Part shown: positions 1-8,901 of the stretch, in pieces
How positions within the stretch are numbered: position 1 is the stretch's first letter
Layout of the letters: the number at the start of each line of letters is the position of its first letter
Assembly (NCBI GenBank): GCA_964396595.1
Contig: CAYNFR010000014.1
Location: 15,560-79,559, forward strand
Reading direction: 5' to 3'
Length of the DNA: 64,000 nucleotides
DNA from: CAYNFR01 sp964396595
GTDB lineage: Bacteria > Bacteroidota > Bacteroidia > Chitinophagales > Saprospiraceae
Program-made: the position numbers and the translations under genes
The notes under the pieces: generated by a model
The model's database searches: none
Told to the model about the DNA's origin: nothing
The model's input: only the letters and a program-made list of their open reading frames with translations

Positions 1-417
1 ACCTGCGGCGAGAATTTTATTAATGGACTCCAGTACTTCTTCACCACCTTCAAGTTTAACGCTATGGGCGCCGGCCTCTTTCATAATGCGGATGGCGGAG
101 TCAAGTGCCCGCATAGGGTTAGCCTGATAGCTTCCGAAGGGTAGATCAACTACAATCAAAGAGCGCTTCACAGCTCTCACTACAGATGATGCGTGATAAA
201 TCATCTGATCTAATGTAATGGGTAGCGTTGTCTGATGTCCTGCCATAACATTGGAGGCGCTATCGCCGACTAAGAGAACTTCGATTCCTGCCTCATCAAG
301 AATTCGTGCCATCGAATAGTCGTAGGCGGTGAGCATAGTTATTTTTTCACCCTGTTGCTTCATGTTACGCAATACATGGGTAGTGATAAGTTTGACTTCT
401 TTTGTTACGGCAGACAT
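1..417 (-). CDS. panB: 3-methyl-2-oxobutanoate hydroxymethyltransferase PanB (3' part cut off by window edge)
   Basis: PanB transfers a hydroxymethyl group from methylenetetrahydrofolate to alpha-ketoisovalerate, giving ketopantoate for pantothenate and CoA synthesis in the cytoplasm. Translating the minus strand from the ATG at 417 gives 139 codons that stay open to base 1. The N-terminal half of the TIM barrel is visible: TAYDYSMARILDEAG (about 30-44), the metal-binding GDSASNVMAGH (51-61, Asp52), VVDLPFGSY with the second metal Asp91, and KLEGG (121-125). These match the expected PanB metal and substrate residues. About half of the usual 260-275 residues lie beyond the window. The gene is divergent from dnaK, with 199 bp between the two starts. 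Confidence 0.93.
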   Translation of the reverse strand, partial: MSAVTKEVKLITTHVLRNMKQQGEKITMLTAYDYSMARILDEAGIEVLLVGDSASNVMAGHQTTLPITLDQMIYHASSVVRAVKRSLIVVDLPFGSYQANPMRALDSAIRIMKEAGAHSVKLEGGEEVLESINKILAAG

Positions 418-450
418 AAAAATGTGTTTTGTATGTGTAAAGATAGTGAA

Positions 451-465
451 CTGTCAGTCAGACAG
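451..465. promoter_or_regulatory. Inverted repeat CTGTC-N5-GACAG between panB and dnaK
   Basis: A perfect 5-bp inverted repeat, CTGTCAGTCAGACAG, lies 152 bp upstream of dnaK and 34 bp upstream of panB. Further TGTC/GACA elements follow it (471-487). It could be an operator for the heat-shock gene dnaK or for panB. The family of any regulator is unknown and no clear TAnnTTTG box was found next to it. Confidence 0.3.
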
Positions 466-616
466 CGGCAGACTGTCTTTTTGTCAGAATTATTAATTGA
501 ATGGTTGTCAAAATGTGCCAATAAGACTGCATATAAACAGACATTTTGCATTGGCATATCTATTGAAGAACACTAGACATCATAACAATTTACAACTAAA
601 TCAAGAACAATAAATA

Positions 617-2530
617 ATGGGTAAGATTATCGGAATAGACTTAGGAACTACTAACTCATGTGTTGCTGTAATGGAGGGCAAAGAGCCTGTAGTTATTCCT
701 AATGATGAAGGTAAAAGAACCACGCCTTCAGTGATCGGATTTCTCGACAATGGAGAACGCAAAGTGGGGGATTCTGCTAAACGTCAAGCGATTACCAATC
801 CACTTAGAACTGTCGCCAGTATTAAGAGATATATGGGTCGCAGATTTAGCGAAATAGGTGCTGACGCATCAAGAGCAGCTTATAAGGTGGTCAAGGGTGA
901 TAACGATACAGTGCGCGTGGATATAGATGGGAAGCTTTACACACCTCAAGAAATCAGTGCCATGGTGCTTCAGAAAATGAAGAAGACAGCAGAAGATTTT
1001 TTGGGTCAGGAAGTAACTGAAGCAGTTATTACTGTACCTGCATATTTCAATGATTCTCAGCGTCAAGCGACTAAAGAAGCAGGAGAGATCGCCGGTCTAA
1101 TAGTAAAAAGGATTATAAACGAGCCAACAGCTGCTGCACTTGCTTATGGTCTTGATAAGAAGCACAAAGACATGACTATCGCAGTGTATGACCTCGGTGG
1201 AGGAACTTTTGATATTTCCATCTTGGAATTAGGTGATGGTGTATTTGAAGTAAAGTCCACCAATGGCGATACGCGATTGGGGGGAGATGATTTCGATGAA
1301 GTGATTATTGACTTCTTAGCGGATACTTTTAAGAATCAAGAGAATATTGATATCCGCAAGGATCCCATGGCGCTTCAACGCTTGAAAGACGCTGCTGAAA
1401 AAGCCAAGATCGAACTATCTTCATCAACCGAGACGGAAATAAATCTACCATACATAACGGCCGTGGATGGAGTGCCTAAGCACCTAGTTATAAAGCTCTC
1501 AAGAGCGAAATTTGAGCAGCTGGCAGATGATCTGGTTAAAAGAACTTTGAAGCCATGTGAGGATGCGCTCAGAGACGCAGGATTGTCTAAAAATGATATC
1601 CAAGAGGTGATATTGGTAGGAGGTTCTACTCGAATTCCAAGAATTCAGGAGGCCGTGGAGAGCTTCTTCGGTAAGAAGCCCAATAGAAGTGTCAATCCGG
1701 ACGAGGTTGTTGCTATCGGAGCATCTATCCAAGGCGGGGTGCTAAGTGGAGATGTACAGGACGTACTCTTGTTGGATGTTACGCCTCTGTCACTCGGTAT
1801 TGAGACAATGGGAGGTGTCTATGACGTAGTGATCGAAGCTAACTCTACCATTCCTACCAAGAAGTCCAAGGTGTATAGTACAGCAGGCGACAATCAACCT
1901 AGCGTCGAAATTCACATTCTACAAGGTGAAAGACCAATGGCTAAAGACAATAGAAGCGTAGGTCGCTTTATACTTGACGGCATACCACCGTCTCCTCGTG
2001 GCGTTCCTCAAATAGAAGTATCCTTCGATATCGATGCAAATGGTATCCTCAGTGTAAATGCTAAAGACAAAGGAACAGGAAAGGAGCAAAAAATACGCAT
2101 CGAAGCTTCTACCGGATTATCTCAGGATGAAATTAACAGGATGAAAGCAGAGGCGGAAGCTAATGCTGATACTGATAAAGCAGCTCGTGAACTTGTTGAT
2201 AAAATGAATACTGCTGACAGCTTGATATTCCAGACTGAAAAGCAGATCAAAGAGTTTGGTGATAAAGTTCCGGCTGACAAAGTGAGTGCAATAAATGAGG
2301 CGTTAGCAGAACTTAAAGAGGCGCACAAGACGCAGAATGTAAGTGCAGTCGATGCGGCTACTGAGAAGCTTAATGCAGCATGGCAAGCTGCCAGCCAAGA
2401 CATTTATCAAGCTCAGCAGGCATCAGCAGCAAATGATACTGGAAGTGATAATGGCGCTAGTTCTTCATCAACAAGCAGCACAGACGATGTGACAGACGTT
2501 GAATTTGAAGAAGTCGATGATAAAAAATAA
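617..2530 (+). CDS. dnaK: Molecular chaperone DnaK (Hsp70)
   Basis: This is the cytoplasmic Hsp70 that binds exposed hydrophobic peptides in cycles of ATP hydrolysis, working with DnaJ and GrpE. At 637 aa it is full length. The nucleotide-binding domain starts with GIDLGTTNSCVAVMEG (about 6-21) and contains YDLGGGTFDIS and LVGGSTRIPRIQ. The linker DVLLLDVTPLSLG lies near residue 382, followed by the substrate-binding domain, the helical lid and an acidic tail ending EFEEVDDKK. dnaJ and grpE are not adjacent. The gene appears monocistronic: it has its own intergenic region upstream and an intrinsic terminator about 60 bp downstream. The ATG has an A-rich leader and no clear Shine-Dalgarno sequence. 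Confidence 0.98.
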   Translation: MGKIIGIDLGTTNSCVAVMEGKEPVVIPNDEGKRTTPSVIGFLDNGERKVGDSAKRQAITNPLRTVASIKRYMGRRFSEIGADASRAAYKVVKGDNDTVRVDIDGKLYTPQEISAMVLQKMKKTAEDFLGQEVTEAVITVPAYFNDSQRQATKEAGEIAGLIVKRIINEPTAAALAYGLDKKHKDMTIAVYDLGGGTFDISILELGDGVFEVKSTNGDTRLGGDDFDEVIIDFLADTFKNQENIDIRKDPMALQRLKDAAEKAKIELSSSTETEINLPYITAVDGVPKHLVIKLSRAKFEQLADDLVKRTLKPCEDALRDAGLSKNDIQEVILVGGSTRIPRIQEAVESFFGKKPNRSVNPDEVVAIGASIQGGVLSGDVQDVLLLDVTPLSLGIETMGGVYDVVIEANSTIPTKKSKVYSTAGDNQPSVEIHILQGERPMAKDNRSVGRFILDGIPPSPRGVPQIEVSFDIDANGILSVNAKDKGTGKEQKIRIEASTGLSQDEINRMKAEAEANADTDKAARELVDKMNTADSLIFQTEKQIKEFGDKVPADKVSAINEALAELKEAHKTQNVSAVDAATEKLNAAWQAASQDIYQAQQASAANDTGSDNGASSSSTSSTDDVTDVEFEEVDDKK

Positions 2531-2593
2531 TAAGATATCACTGCCTGCGGGCGGTGGTCGATCCATCTCTGGTTTCTGAGATGTCTCATATAT

Positions 2594-2624
2594 AGGTCGA
2601 GGTAATACTATCTCGACCTTTTTT
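2594..2624 (+). terminator. Intrinsic terminator after dnaK
   Basis: A perfect 8-bp stem, AGGTCGAG (2594-2601) with CTCGACCT (2612-2619), closes a 10-nt loop and runs into a T tract (2619-2624). This is a canonical Rho-independent terminator 63 bp after the dnaK stop. Confidence 0.85.
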
Positions 2625-2730
2625 AATTTATAATTGGGTCAATTCTTTTTGAGAGATGATATCTTTGAGAATAGACGAAGAGCCGAGTAAGCGACCCATA
2701 TAATTTAATTGCTAATTTTAAACGACGAGC

Positions 2731-4713
2731 ATGCATTTTCCACTCTTACAGGATATTATCATATTGTTGAGCTTTTCTGTAGTGGTAGTATTTGTATTGC
2801 ATCGACTAAAAATTCCTTCGATTTTAGGTTTTTTGTTGACGGGCATCATGATTGGCCCTTATGCATTCAGTCTTGTGACGGCAATTGATCAAGTGGAGCT
2901 GCTATCTGAGATAGGTGTAATTCTGCTGTTATTCGTAATCGGAATGGAGCTATCAATCAAGAGCTTGATGGCCATCAAGAGAACTGTATTTATAGGAGGC
3001 GGACTCCAAGTATTTATCACGATATTGGTCACTTCACTGCTGTATTATATCTTTAATCGCGACTGGTCTGAATCCATATTCGTCGGTTTTTTGTTTTCTT
3101 TGTCTAGTACGGCTATAGTATTGACTGTCTTACAGAATCGTGATGAGCTTTCATTGGCTCATGGACGCAATGCGTTAGGAATATTGATTTTTCAGGACAT
3201 TATAGTTGTTCCGATGATGTTGGTTGCACCTATTATGGCAGGACAGAGTGCCAATGTGTTGATGTCCGTCTTAGCGCTAATATTCAAATCAACTGTAGTG
3301 ATATTAATTACCATCGTTAGTGCGAAATATCTCGTACCGAGATTGATGCATAACATAGCACTTACGCGCAATAAAGAACTGTTTTTACTGACGACCATTT
3401 CGATTTGTTTTTTGGTCGCTTACTTGACCTCCTTAGCAGGGTTATCATTAGCCTTAGGAGCTTTTTTAGCCGGTCTCATAATAAGTGAATCCGAATATAG
3501 TCATCAAGCGACAAGTATTATTCTGCCTTTCAGAGAATTGTTTTTGAGCTTTTTCTTTATATCAGTCGGTATGTTATTAGATCTACGGTTTTTTGTTGAT
3601 CACATATTTAGCATATTGGGATTGTTGGTTTTTGTGGGAATATTGAAGTTTTTGTTGGTCTCCTATGCTGTTTATTTATTGAAATATTCTGCCAAGACTG
3701 TTCTGATGACAGCATTATCTTTGTTTCAAGTCGGTGAATTTGCATTTATTTTATCTAAGGTAGGCGTCAAAGAAGGACTGATTTCGGAGCTTTCTAATCA
3801 ATATTTTCTGGCTGTGTCAGTATTGTCTATGTTGATTACACCGTTTGTGATGTTGTATTCGGATCAGATAAGTGATAGGATACTCAGTAATCGATTGTTT
3901 AAAAAAATGTTAAAGTCGGATAAGAGTATTACGACAGAAAAAATAGTTGTCAACTCTGACCTTACAGATCACTTGATCATTATTGGTTTTGGAATCAATG
4001 GTTCTAATCTCGCCAAAGCTGCTCGATTTGGTAATGTACCATACATAATTGTGGAGTATGATCCTTCAATCGTTAAAAAGAGCAAGGCTCAAGGCGAGCC
4101 TATTATTTATGGTGATGCACAGGAGCCACACATTTTAGAAACTGTAGGTATTAGTCATGCCAATGCCATTGTAGTAGCCATTTCGGATGCCGAGGCAACG
4201 AAGGTCATCGTGTCGAACATTAGGGCTTTATCACAGACAGTCTATCTGATTGTTAGAACAAGATATGTTAAAGAGATTAATGAGTTAAAAGCGCTGGGTG
4301 CAGATGATGTCATTCCTGAAGAGTTTGAAACTTCTGTAGAAATTTTTTCTCGGGTATTAAACCACTTTCTGCTCCCTATCAATGTCATTGATCATTTCAC
4401 TAGAGATCTACGGGCGAATAATTATGATCTTTTTCAATCTTCTCGCGATTCTGTACGTGTATCACGTCCTATGGAGAAACATGATTTCAAGGTGTATTGC
4501 GCAAGGGTAGAGAATGACAGTGGGGAAGTCATTGGTCGTAAGATTCGGGATAGTCATATTAGAGAGAATATCGGGATTAACATATTGGCTATAGGCCGTA
4601 ATGGAGAGATTGATTACGATATAAAAGGTGAAGAGGAGATATTACAGCATGATCTTATTTTCTTCCATGGAGAGCCTGATTCAGTTAGAAGATTCCAAGA
4701 GTCCGTTTCATAG
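2731..4713 (+). CDS. KefB/KefC-like cation:proton antiporter (CPA2) with RCK domain
   Basis: This is a 660-residue inner-membrane protein. Residues 1 to about 380 are strongly hydrophobic, with about 12 predicted helices of the Na+/H+ exchanger (CPA2) fold, including the conserved GILIFQDIIVVPMM. A Rossmann-type TrkA-N/RCK domain starts near residue 412 with DHLIIIGFGINGSN, and a TrkA-C domain occupies about 570-655. This architecture fits the KefB/KefC-like potassium efflux antiporters that work in cytoplasmic pH and ion homeostasis, with NAD(H) or nucleotide sensing at the RCK domain. The substrate ion (K+ or Na+) cannot be read from sequence. No KefF/KefG partner is adjacent. It converges on rarA, whose end lies 50 bp away. 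Confidence 0.9.
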   Translation: MHFPLLQDIIILLSFSVVVVFVLHRLKIPSILGFLLTGIMIGPYAFSLVTAIDQVELLSEIGVILLLFVIGMELSIKSLMAIKRTVFIGGGLQVFITILVTSLLYYIFNRDWSESIFVGFLFSLSSTAIVLTVLQNRDELSLAHGRNALGILIFQDIIVVPMMLVAPIMAGQSANVLMSVLALIFKSTVVILITIVSAKYLVPRLMHNIALTRNKELFLLTTISICFLVAYLTSLAGLSLALGAFLAGLIISESEYSHQATSIILPFRELFLSFFFISVGMLLDLRFFVDHIFSILGLLVFVGILKFLLVSYAVYLLKYSAKTVLMTALSLFQVGEFAFILSKVGVKEGLISELSNQYFLAVSVLSMLITPFVMLYSDQISDRILSNRLFKKMLKSDKSITTEKIVVNSDLTDHLIIIGFGINGSNLAKAARFGNVPYIIVEYDPSIVKKSKAQGEPIIYGDAQEPHILETVGISHANAIVVAISDAEATKVIVSNIRALSQTVYLIVRTRYVKEINELKALGADDVIPEEFETSVEIFSRVLNHFLLPINVIDHFTRDLRANNYDLFQSSRDSVRVSRPMEKHDFKVYCARVENDSGEVIGRKIRDSHIRENIGINILAIGRNGEIDYDIKGEEEILQHDLIFFHGEPDSVRRFQESVS

Positions 4714-4763
4714 CTTGCTTGTTTTTGAGTCGAGAGGATCACTTTTTATGAAGTTTATATCTG

Positions 4764-6047
4764 TCAGGCTTTCTTTTTTGGTGCTTCGCTGGAATGAGTT
4801 TTTAACTCAGCTAGGCGTTTTTCACTTCCCATGTTCTTCGGGTGATAGAATTGTTTTTGCGGAAGCTCAGCCGGCAAATAGTCGTATCTTATTTCTGAAG
4901 GATGATGGTCATGAGCATACATATAACCGCTACCATAACCGAGCTCTTTCATCAACGCCGTCGGAGCATTACGCAGATGCATAGGGATCGAGAGATTGCC
5001 GGAAGATCTAACAGCTTCTAATGCGGCATCAATAGCGCAATATGCGCTGTTGCTCTTAGGAGATGTGGCGAGATAGATGGTTGCTTCTGACATGGGTATG
5101 CGCCCCTCTGGCATACCTATCTTGTGAACGGCATCGAAACATGCATTGGCTATCAGGAGTGCGTTGGGATTGGCAAGGCCTATATCTTCGGCGGCCAAGA
5201 TGATTAATCTGCGACATATGAATAGAGGATCTTCACCTCCTTCTATCATTCTAGCAAGGTAATATACGGCGGCATCCGGATGACTCCCTCTCACGGATTT
5301 TATAAAAGCGGAGATCGTATCATAGTGTTGATCACCGAGTTTATCATACTTTAAAAAGGATTGCTGGATGACGGACTCTACAATGTGGTTTTCGATAACA
5401 ATACTATCCGAGATATTAAGATGATTAATGACTAGTTCTAGAACATTCAATAGTTTTCTTGCATCGCCATTGGCATATTTAAGAAGTGCTTCAGATTCTT
5501 TTACCTCAATGCGCAGATTTTTTAATTCTTCATCTTTAGTCAAAGCCCGATTGATAATATTTTTTAGCTCTTCAATATTGAGGGCATTAAGAGTATAAAC
5601 TTGGCATCGGGAGAGCAATGCCGATATTACTTCAAATGAGGGATTTTCGGTGGTTGCACCTATCAGAGTTATCGTTCCCTTTTCAATAGCAGAAAGGAGT
5701 GAGTCCTGTTGTGATTTACTAAAACGATGTATTTCATCAATGAATAGGATAGGAGAGGGGGAAGAAAAAAATCGTTGCTGCTCTGCTTTTAGGATAGTCT
5801 CTCGGACGTCTTTTACACCACTATTTATTGCACTAAGTGCATAAAAAGGGCGCTTGAGTTCAAGAGCAATGAGATTGGCTAATGTTGTCTTTCCTACACC
5901 CGGTGGTCCCCATAGGATAATTGAAGGTAGCTTACCTTGTTTAATGATATTCTGTAAAATAGATTTTTCACCACCTACAAGATGTGACTGCCCTACAAAG
6001 TCATCTAGAGATCTTGGCCGAAGCCTTTCGGCCAATGGAATACTCAT
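4764..6047 (-). CDS. rarA: Replication-associated recombination protein A (RarA/MgsA AAA+ ATPase)
   Basis: RarA is a clamp-loader-like AAA+ ATPase that acts at stalled replication forks and single-stranded DNA. The 427-aa protein has the expected length. It shows Walker A GPPGVGKT (47-54), Walker B ILFIDE (100-105), sensor 1 with LIGATTENPSFEV (128-140), and the MgsA C-terminal region, including RGSHPDAAVYYLARMIEGGED. The tail is rich in lysine. The ATG at 6047 places the usual LAERLRPRSLDDFVGQ at the N-terminus. It lies 32 bp downstream of the symporter gene on the same strand, so it could be the last gene of that run, although the two functions are unrelated. Confidence 0.95.
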   Translation of the reverse strand: MSIPLAERLRPRSLDDFVGQSHLVGGEKSILQNIIKQGKLPSIILWGPPGVGKTTLANLIALELKRPFYALSAINSGVKDVRETILKAEQQRFFSSPSPILFIDEIHRFSKSQQDSLLSAIEKGTITLIGATTENPSFEVISALLSRCQVYTLNALNIEELKNIINRALTKDEELKNLRIEVKESEALLKYANGDARKLLNVLELVINHLNISDSIVIENHIVESVIQQSFLKYDKLGDQHYDTISAFIKSVRGSHPDAAVYYLARMIEGGEDPLFICRRLIILAAEDIGLANPNALLIANACFDAVHKIGMPEGRIPMSEATIYLATSPKSNSAYCAIDAALEAVRSSGNLSIPMHLRNAPTALMKELGYGSGYMYAHDHHPSEIRYDYLPAELPQKQFYHPKNMGSEKRLAELKTHSSEAPKKKA

Positions 6048-6079
6048 GCCATAATTTTAGATCAATAATCGGTTGATTC

Positions 6080-7660
6080 TTAATAAATCACAAGAATAAT
6101 GATGACTATGATTACTAATGCTACACCTTGGACACGATAATTTTTATACCACGGAAGGTCTTTAAGTTCTTCTGTCTCCTGCTGATAAGTGGCTACTGTG
6201 TAAACTGTCGATTCAAGCTGTGCTAATGAAGGAGGACTCGTAAGATAACTCACCCCAAAAAGCGTCACCAGACAAATGGAAAAGTGAATACCTGCCATAT
6301 ATAAGAAATGTGGCAATGATAATTCGAGGCCCAGAACGGCATTGACAATTAATACGATAGTCAAGGTCAGGCCTATCATTATAGAGGCTAACGCCCCAGT
6401 GTTATTTACTCTCTTGAAAAATAATCCACCGACAAAAAGCGCAACTACCGGAGGGCTAAACCAAGAGAGGGTCTGCTGAAGATAGTCCCATAGTTTTGGA
6501 AATTTTCCTATGTTAGGAGCCCATATCACGGCTATCACCATGATGATAAAGGTGATTACTCTTCCGATGCTCATAAGAGATTCTGTCGAGGCATGTGGTT
6601 TTAATTTTTTGTAGAAATCCATGGTTAGCAATGTCGACACAGAATTTAAGCCAGAGTCAAGACTTGACATCATGGCAGCTATAAGCCCGGCTAAAACTAT
6701 CCCAAGAAGTCCTGTGGGCAGTAGATCGAATAGCATGGTGGGATATATCAGGTCTAGGTTTTGTATATCCGGATAAAGCACTCGCGCAAAAGCTCCCGGG
6801 AAAATCATTATAAATAAAATGGTCAGTTTTAAAAAACCCGCGAATATCGATCCCCATTGCCCTTGACGCAGATTCTTGGCGGCTAGTGTGCGCTGGGTGA
6901 TGTATTGGTTTGTACCCCAAAAATAAAATCCGATTAAGAGTACGCCTGTAATCAAGCCAGGCCAAGGCAGAGCCTCATCATCAATCGGTTTTACAATATT
7001 AAAATGTGATGGATCGGTGATCGCGTAAACAGGCTCCCATCCACCTACTGCATTATAGGCAAAAACGGTAATCAGCGTAGAACCGAGTATCAATATTACT
7101 GCTTGAACAGCGTCCGTATACACCACAGCACTCAATCCCCCCGTGATTGTATATACACCGGCTACTATGGCCAGACCTACAATGATCAATGGTAACGAAA
7201 TGCCGGGGAAAATAAGATTTATTACCAATCCACCGGCATATAGGGTCGCTGCGATGTCCACCAGTACATTCAGCGTAATAGCAATCGCACTCGCATACGC
7301 ACGTACGGGATAGCTAAATCTCCTTTCTAGGTATTCGGGTATGGTAAATATTTTATTTTTGAGATAGAAGGGAAGGAAGAATATAGCGAAAAGGATCAAA
7401 ATGACGACAGCCATCCACTCGTAACTGTAAACAGAAAAACCATCTTTATAACCCGCTCCGGCTAGCCCCACCAGACTATTGCTCGACATATTGGAAGCAA
7501 AGAGTGAAAAACCGATTAGTGGCCAGGTGAGCGTCCTTCCTGCGAGGAAATAGTCTTCCGCATTCTCGTGCTTTTTACCAAAGTAAAAACCTAATGCCAC
7601 TACGAAGAGTAAATAAAAAATTATGATACCGGCATCTACAGATCCAAGCGTAAAATCCAT
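6080..7660 (-). CDS. Sodium:solute symporter (SSS/SLC5 family)
   Basis: This 526-aa integral membrane protein has about 13-14 hydrophobic segments over its whole length. Sequences typical of the SSS/SGLT family include GLAGAGYKDGFSVYSYEWMA near residue 65, GGLSAVVYTDAVQAVILILG near 172, and AAMMSSLDSGLNSVSTLLTMD near 330. Family members use the sodium gradient to import sugars, inositol, amino acids or other small solutes. The substrate cannot be told from sequence, but the general look is of the sugar/polyol (SGLT-like) branch. It is 64 bp downstream of the threonine-synthase-like gene and the PfkB kinase gene on the same strand, which hints at a shared substrate pathway. Confidence 0.88.
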   Translation of the reverse strand: MDFTLGSVDAGIIIFYLLFVVALGFYFGKKHENAEDYFLAGRTLTWPLIGFSLFASNMSSNSLVGLAGAGYKDGFSVYSYEWMAVVILILFAIFFLPFYLKNKIFTIPEYLERRFSYPVRAYASAIAITLNVLVDIAATLYAGGLVINLIFPGISLPLIIVGLAIVAGVYTITGGLSAVVYTDAVQAVILILGSTLITVFAYNAVGGWEPVYAITDPSHFNIVKPIDDEALPWPGLITGVLLIGFYFWGTNQYITQRTLAAKNLRQGQWGSIFAGFLKLTILFIMIFPGAFARVLYPDIQNLDLIYPTMLFDLLPTGLLGIVLAGLIAAMMSSLDSGLNSVSTLLTMDFYKKLKPHASTESLMSIGRVITFIIMVIAVIWAPNIGKFPKLWDYLQQTLSWFSPPVVALFVGGLFFKRVNNTGALASIMIGLTLTIVLIVNAVLGLELSLPHFLYMAGIHFSICLVTLFGVSYLTSPPSLAQLESTVYTVATYQQETEELKDLPWYKNYRVQGVALVIIVIIILVIY

Positions 7661-7724
7661 TTCGTCTAGTTTTGAGCGTCGGCAAAATACGCATTTACAC
7701 CTGAATTACTATTATTCGGCCGCG

Positions 7725-8891
7725 TTAAAGCAAATTTTCAGCGTATTTATAACCACTGCCGGTGTTGAGGATAACTACTTTTTCATCTTCCTTGATCCAT
7801 TGTGTTTGTCGAAGCTTTTTGGCAACGTGCCATACTGCAGCTCCCTCCGGACAGACAAATACTCCCTCTGTAGCAGCAATCTCTTCTATTCCTAGTATCA
7901 TGTCTTGTTCACTTACGGACGCGGCTGTACCATTACTTTCGTAGAGTGTCTTGAGAATAAGCTTGTGACCAAATGCATGTGGAACTCTAAGTCCATTGGC
8001 AATGGATACGCCGGGATTCTGATAAGGAATAGAGGTATGGAGACCTTTCTGAAAGGCTTGTACTATGGGGTTACAGTTTTCTGTCTGCACGGCTACCATG
8101 CGCGTAGGGATATGATCTATCCACCCTAGCTCTTTCATTTCCTTGAGTGCTTTCCATATACCTATTAAGCCGGTGCCACCGCCCGTTGGATAGATAATCA
8201 CATCCGGGAGATGCCATGAAAGCTGCTCTGCAATTTCGTAACCCATGGTCTTTTTTCCTTCAAGTCGAAAAGGTTCTTTAAGGGTGCTGACATCAAACCA
8301 AGAGCCGTCTTGTGGCATGACTTCTCTCATATATTTGCCTGCATCTGCGATTGATCCATCGACAAGTGTTACTTCTGCACCCATGATGCGACAATCCAGT
8401 TGAAAGACCTGTGGCGTAGCTCGGGGCATAAAAATATGTGCCTTCAATCCGGCCTTGGCGCAATAGGCAGCTAATGCACTTCCAGCATTCCCAGCAGTGG
8501 GAATACAAAACTCCCTAATACCGAGTTCTTGCGCTTTACTGACTGCCATGCCGAGTCCGCGAGCCTTAAAAGATCCGGTCGGATTGTATTGTTCATCTTT
8601 CATCAGAAGATGATTAAACCCATAACTATCAGCTAATTTACGTAGGTTTACCAGAGGGGTAAAACCTTCACCGAGCCTAATCCTAAATCGCGGGTCACAA
8701 ATAGGTAGCATCTCACCATATCGCCACATATCCTGTGAACGGTCGTTTAGTATGCTTTTATCAATACTAGTAGAAGTATCATAGATAGCAATAAGTGGTT
8801 CATGCGTATCAAGACAGAAAGTATGTACCGATTTTATATCGAATGGCTTACCACTTTCATGTTGTATTAATCCCTTGTATCTAGAAGTCAT
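7725..8891 (-). CDS. Threonine synthase-like PLP-dependent enzyme (fold type II)
   Basis: Threonine synthase converts O-phosphohomoserine to threonine with PLP. The 388-aa protein shows the family features: LGEGFTPL (73-80), NPTGSFKARG with the likely PLP lysine K109, the AGNAGSALAAYCAKAG segment (133-148), and the phosphate-cradling PTGGGTGLIG (235-244). The usual motif is SFKDRG. Here the residue after the lysine is Ala, and the N-terminal zinc-ribbon-like start is reduced. It may therefore be a standard threonine synthase of a KARG subgroup or a paralogue acting on another phosphorylated substrate. It lies 10 bp downstream of a PfkB kinase gene, and no homoserine kinase or aspartokinase gene is nearby. 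Confidence 0.82.
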   Translation of the reverse strand: MTSRYKGLIQHESGKPFDIKSVHTFCLDTHEPLIAIYDTSTSIDKSILNDRSQDMWRYGEMLPICDPRFRIRLGEGFTPLVNLRKLADSYGFNHLLMKDEQYNPTGSFKARGLGMAVSKAQELGIREFCIPTAGNAGSALAAYCAKAGLKAHIFMPRATPQVFQLDCRIMGAEVTLVDGSIADAGKYMREVMPQDGSWFDVSTLKEPFRLEGKKTMGYEIAEQLSWHLPDVIIYPTGGGTGLIGIWKALKEMKELGWIDHIPTRMVAVQTENCNPIVQAFQKGLHTSIPYQNPGVSIANGLRVPHAFGHKLILKTLYESNGTAASVSEQDMILGIEEIAATEGVFVCPEGAAVWHVAKKLRQTQWIKEDEKVVILNTGSGYKYAENLL

Positions 8892-8901
8892 AAAGAGATC
8901 T

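Noticed and set aside
355..576. A 73-residue frame opposite panB and in its upstream region
   Set aside because: It overlaps panB on the other strand, covers the likely regulatory region of dnaK and matches nothing known.
4628..4984. A 118-residue plus-strand frame over the antiporter end and rarA end
   Set aside because: It overlaps two well-supported genes and shows no domain.
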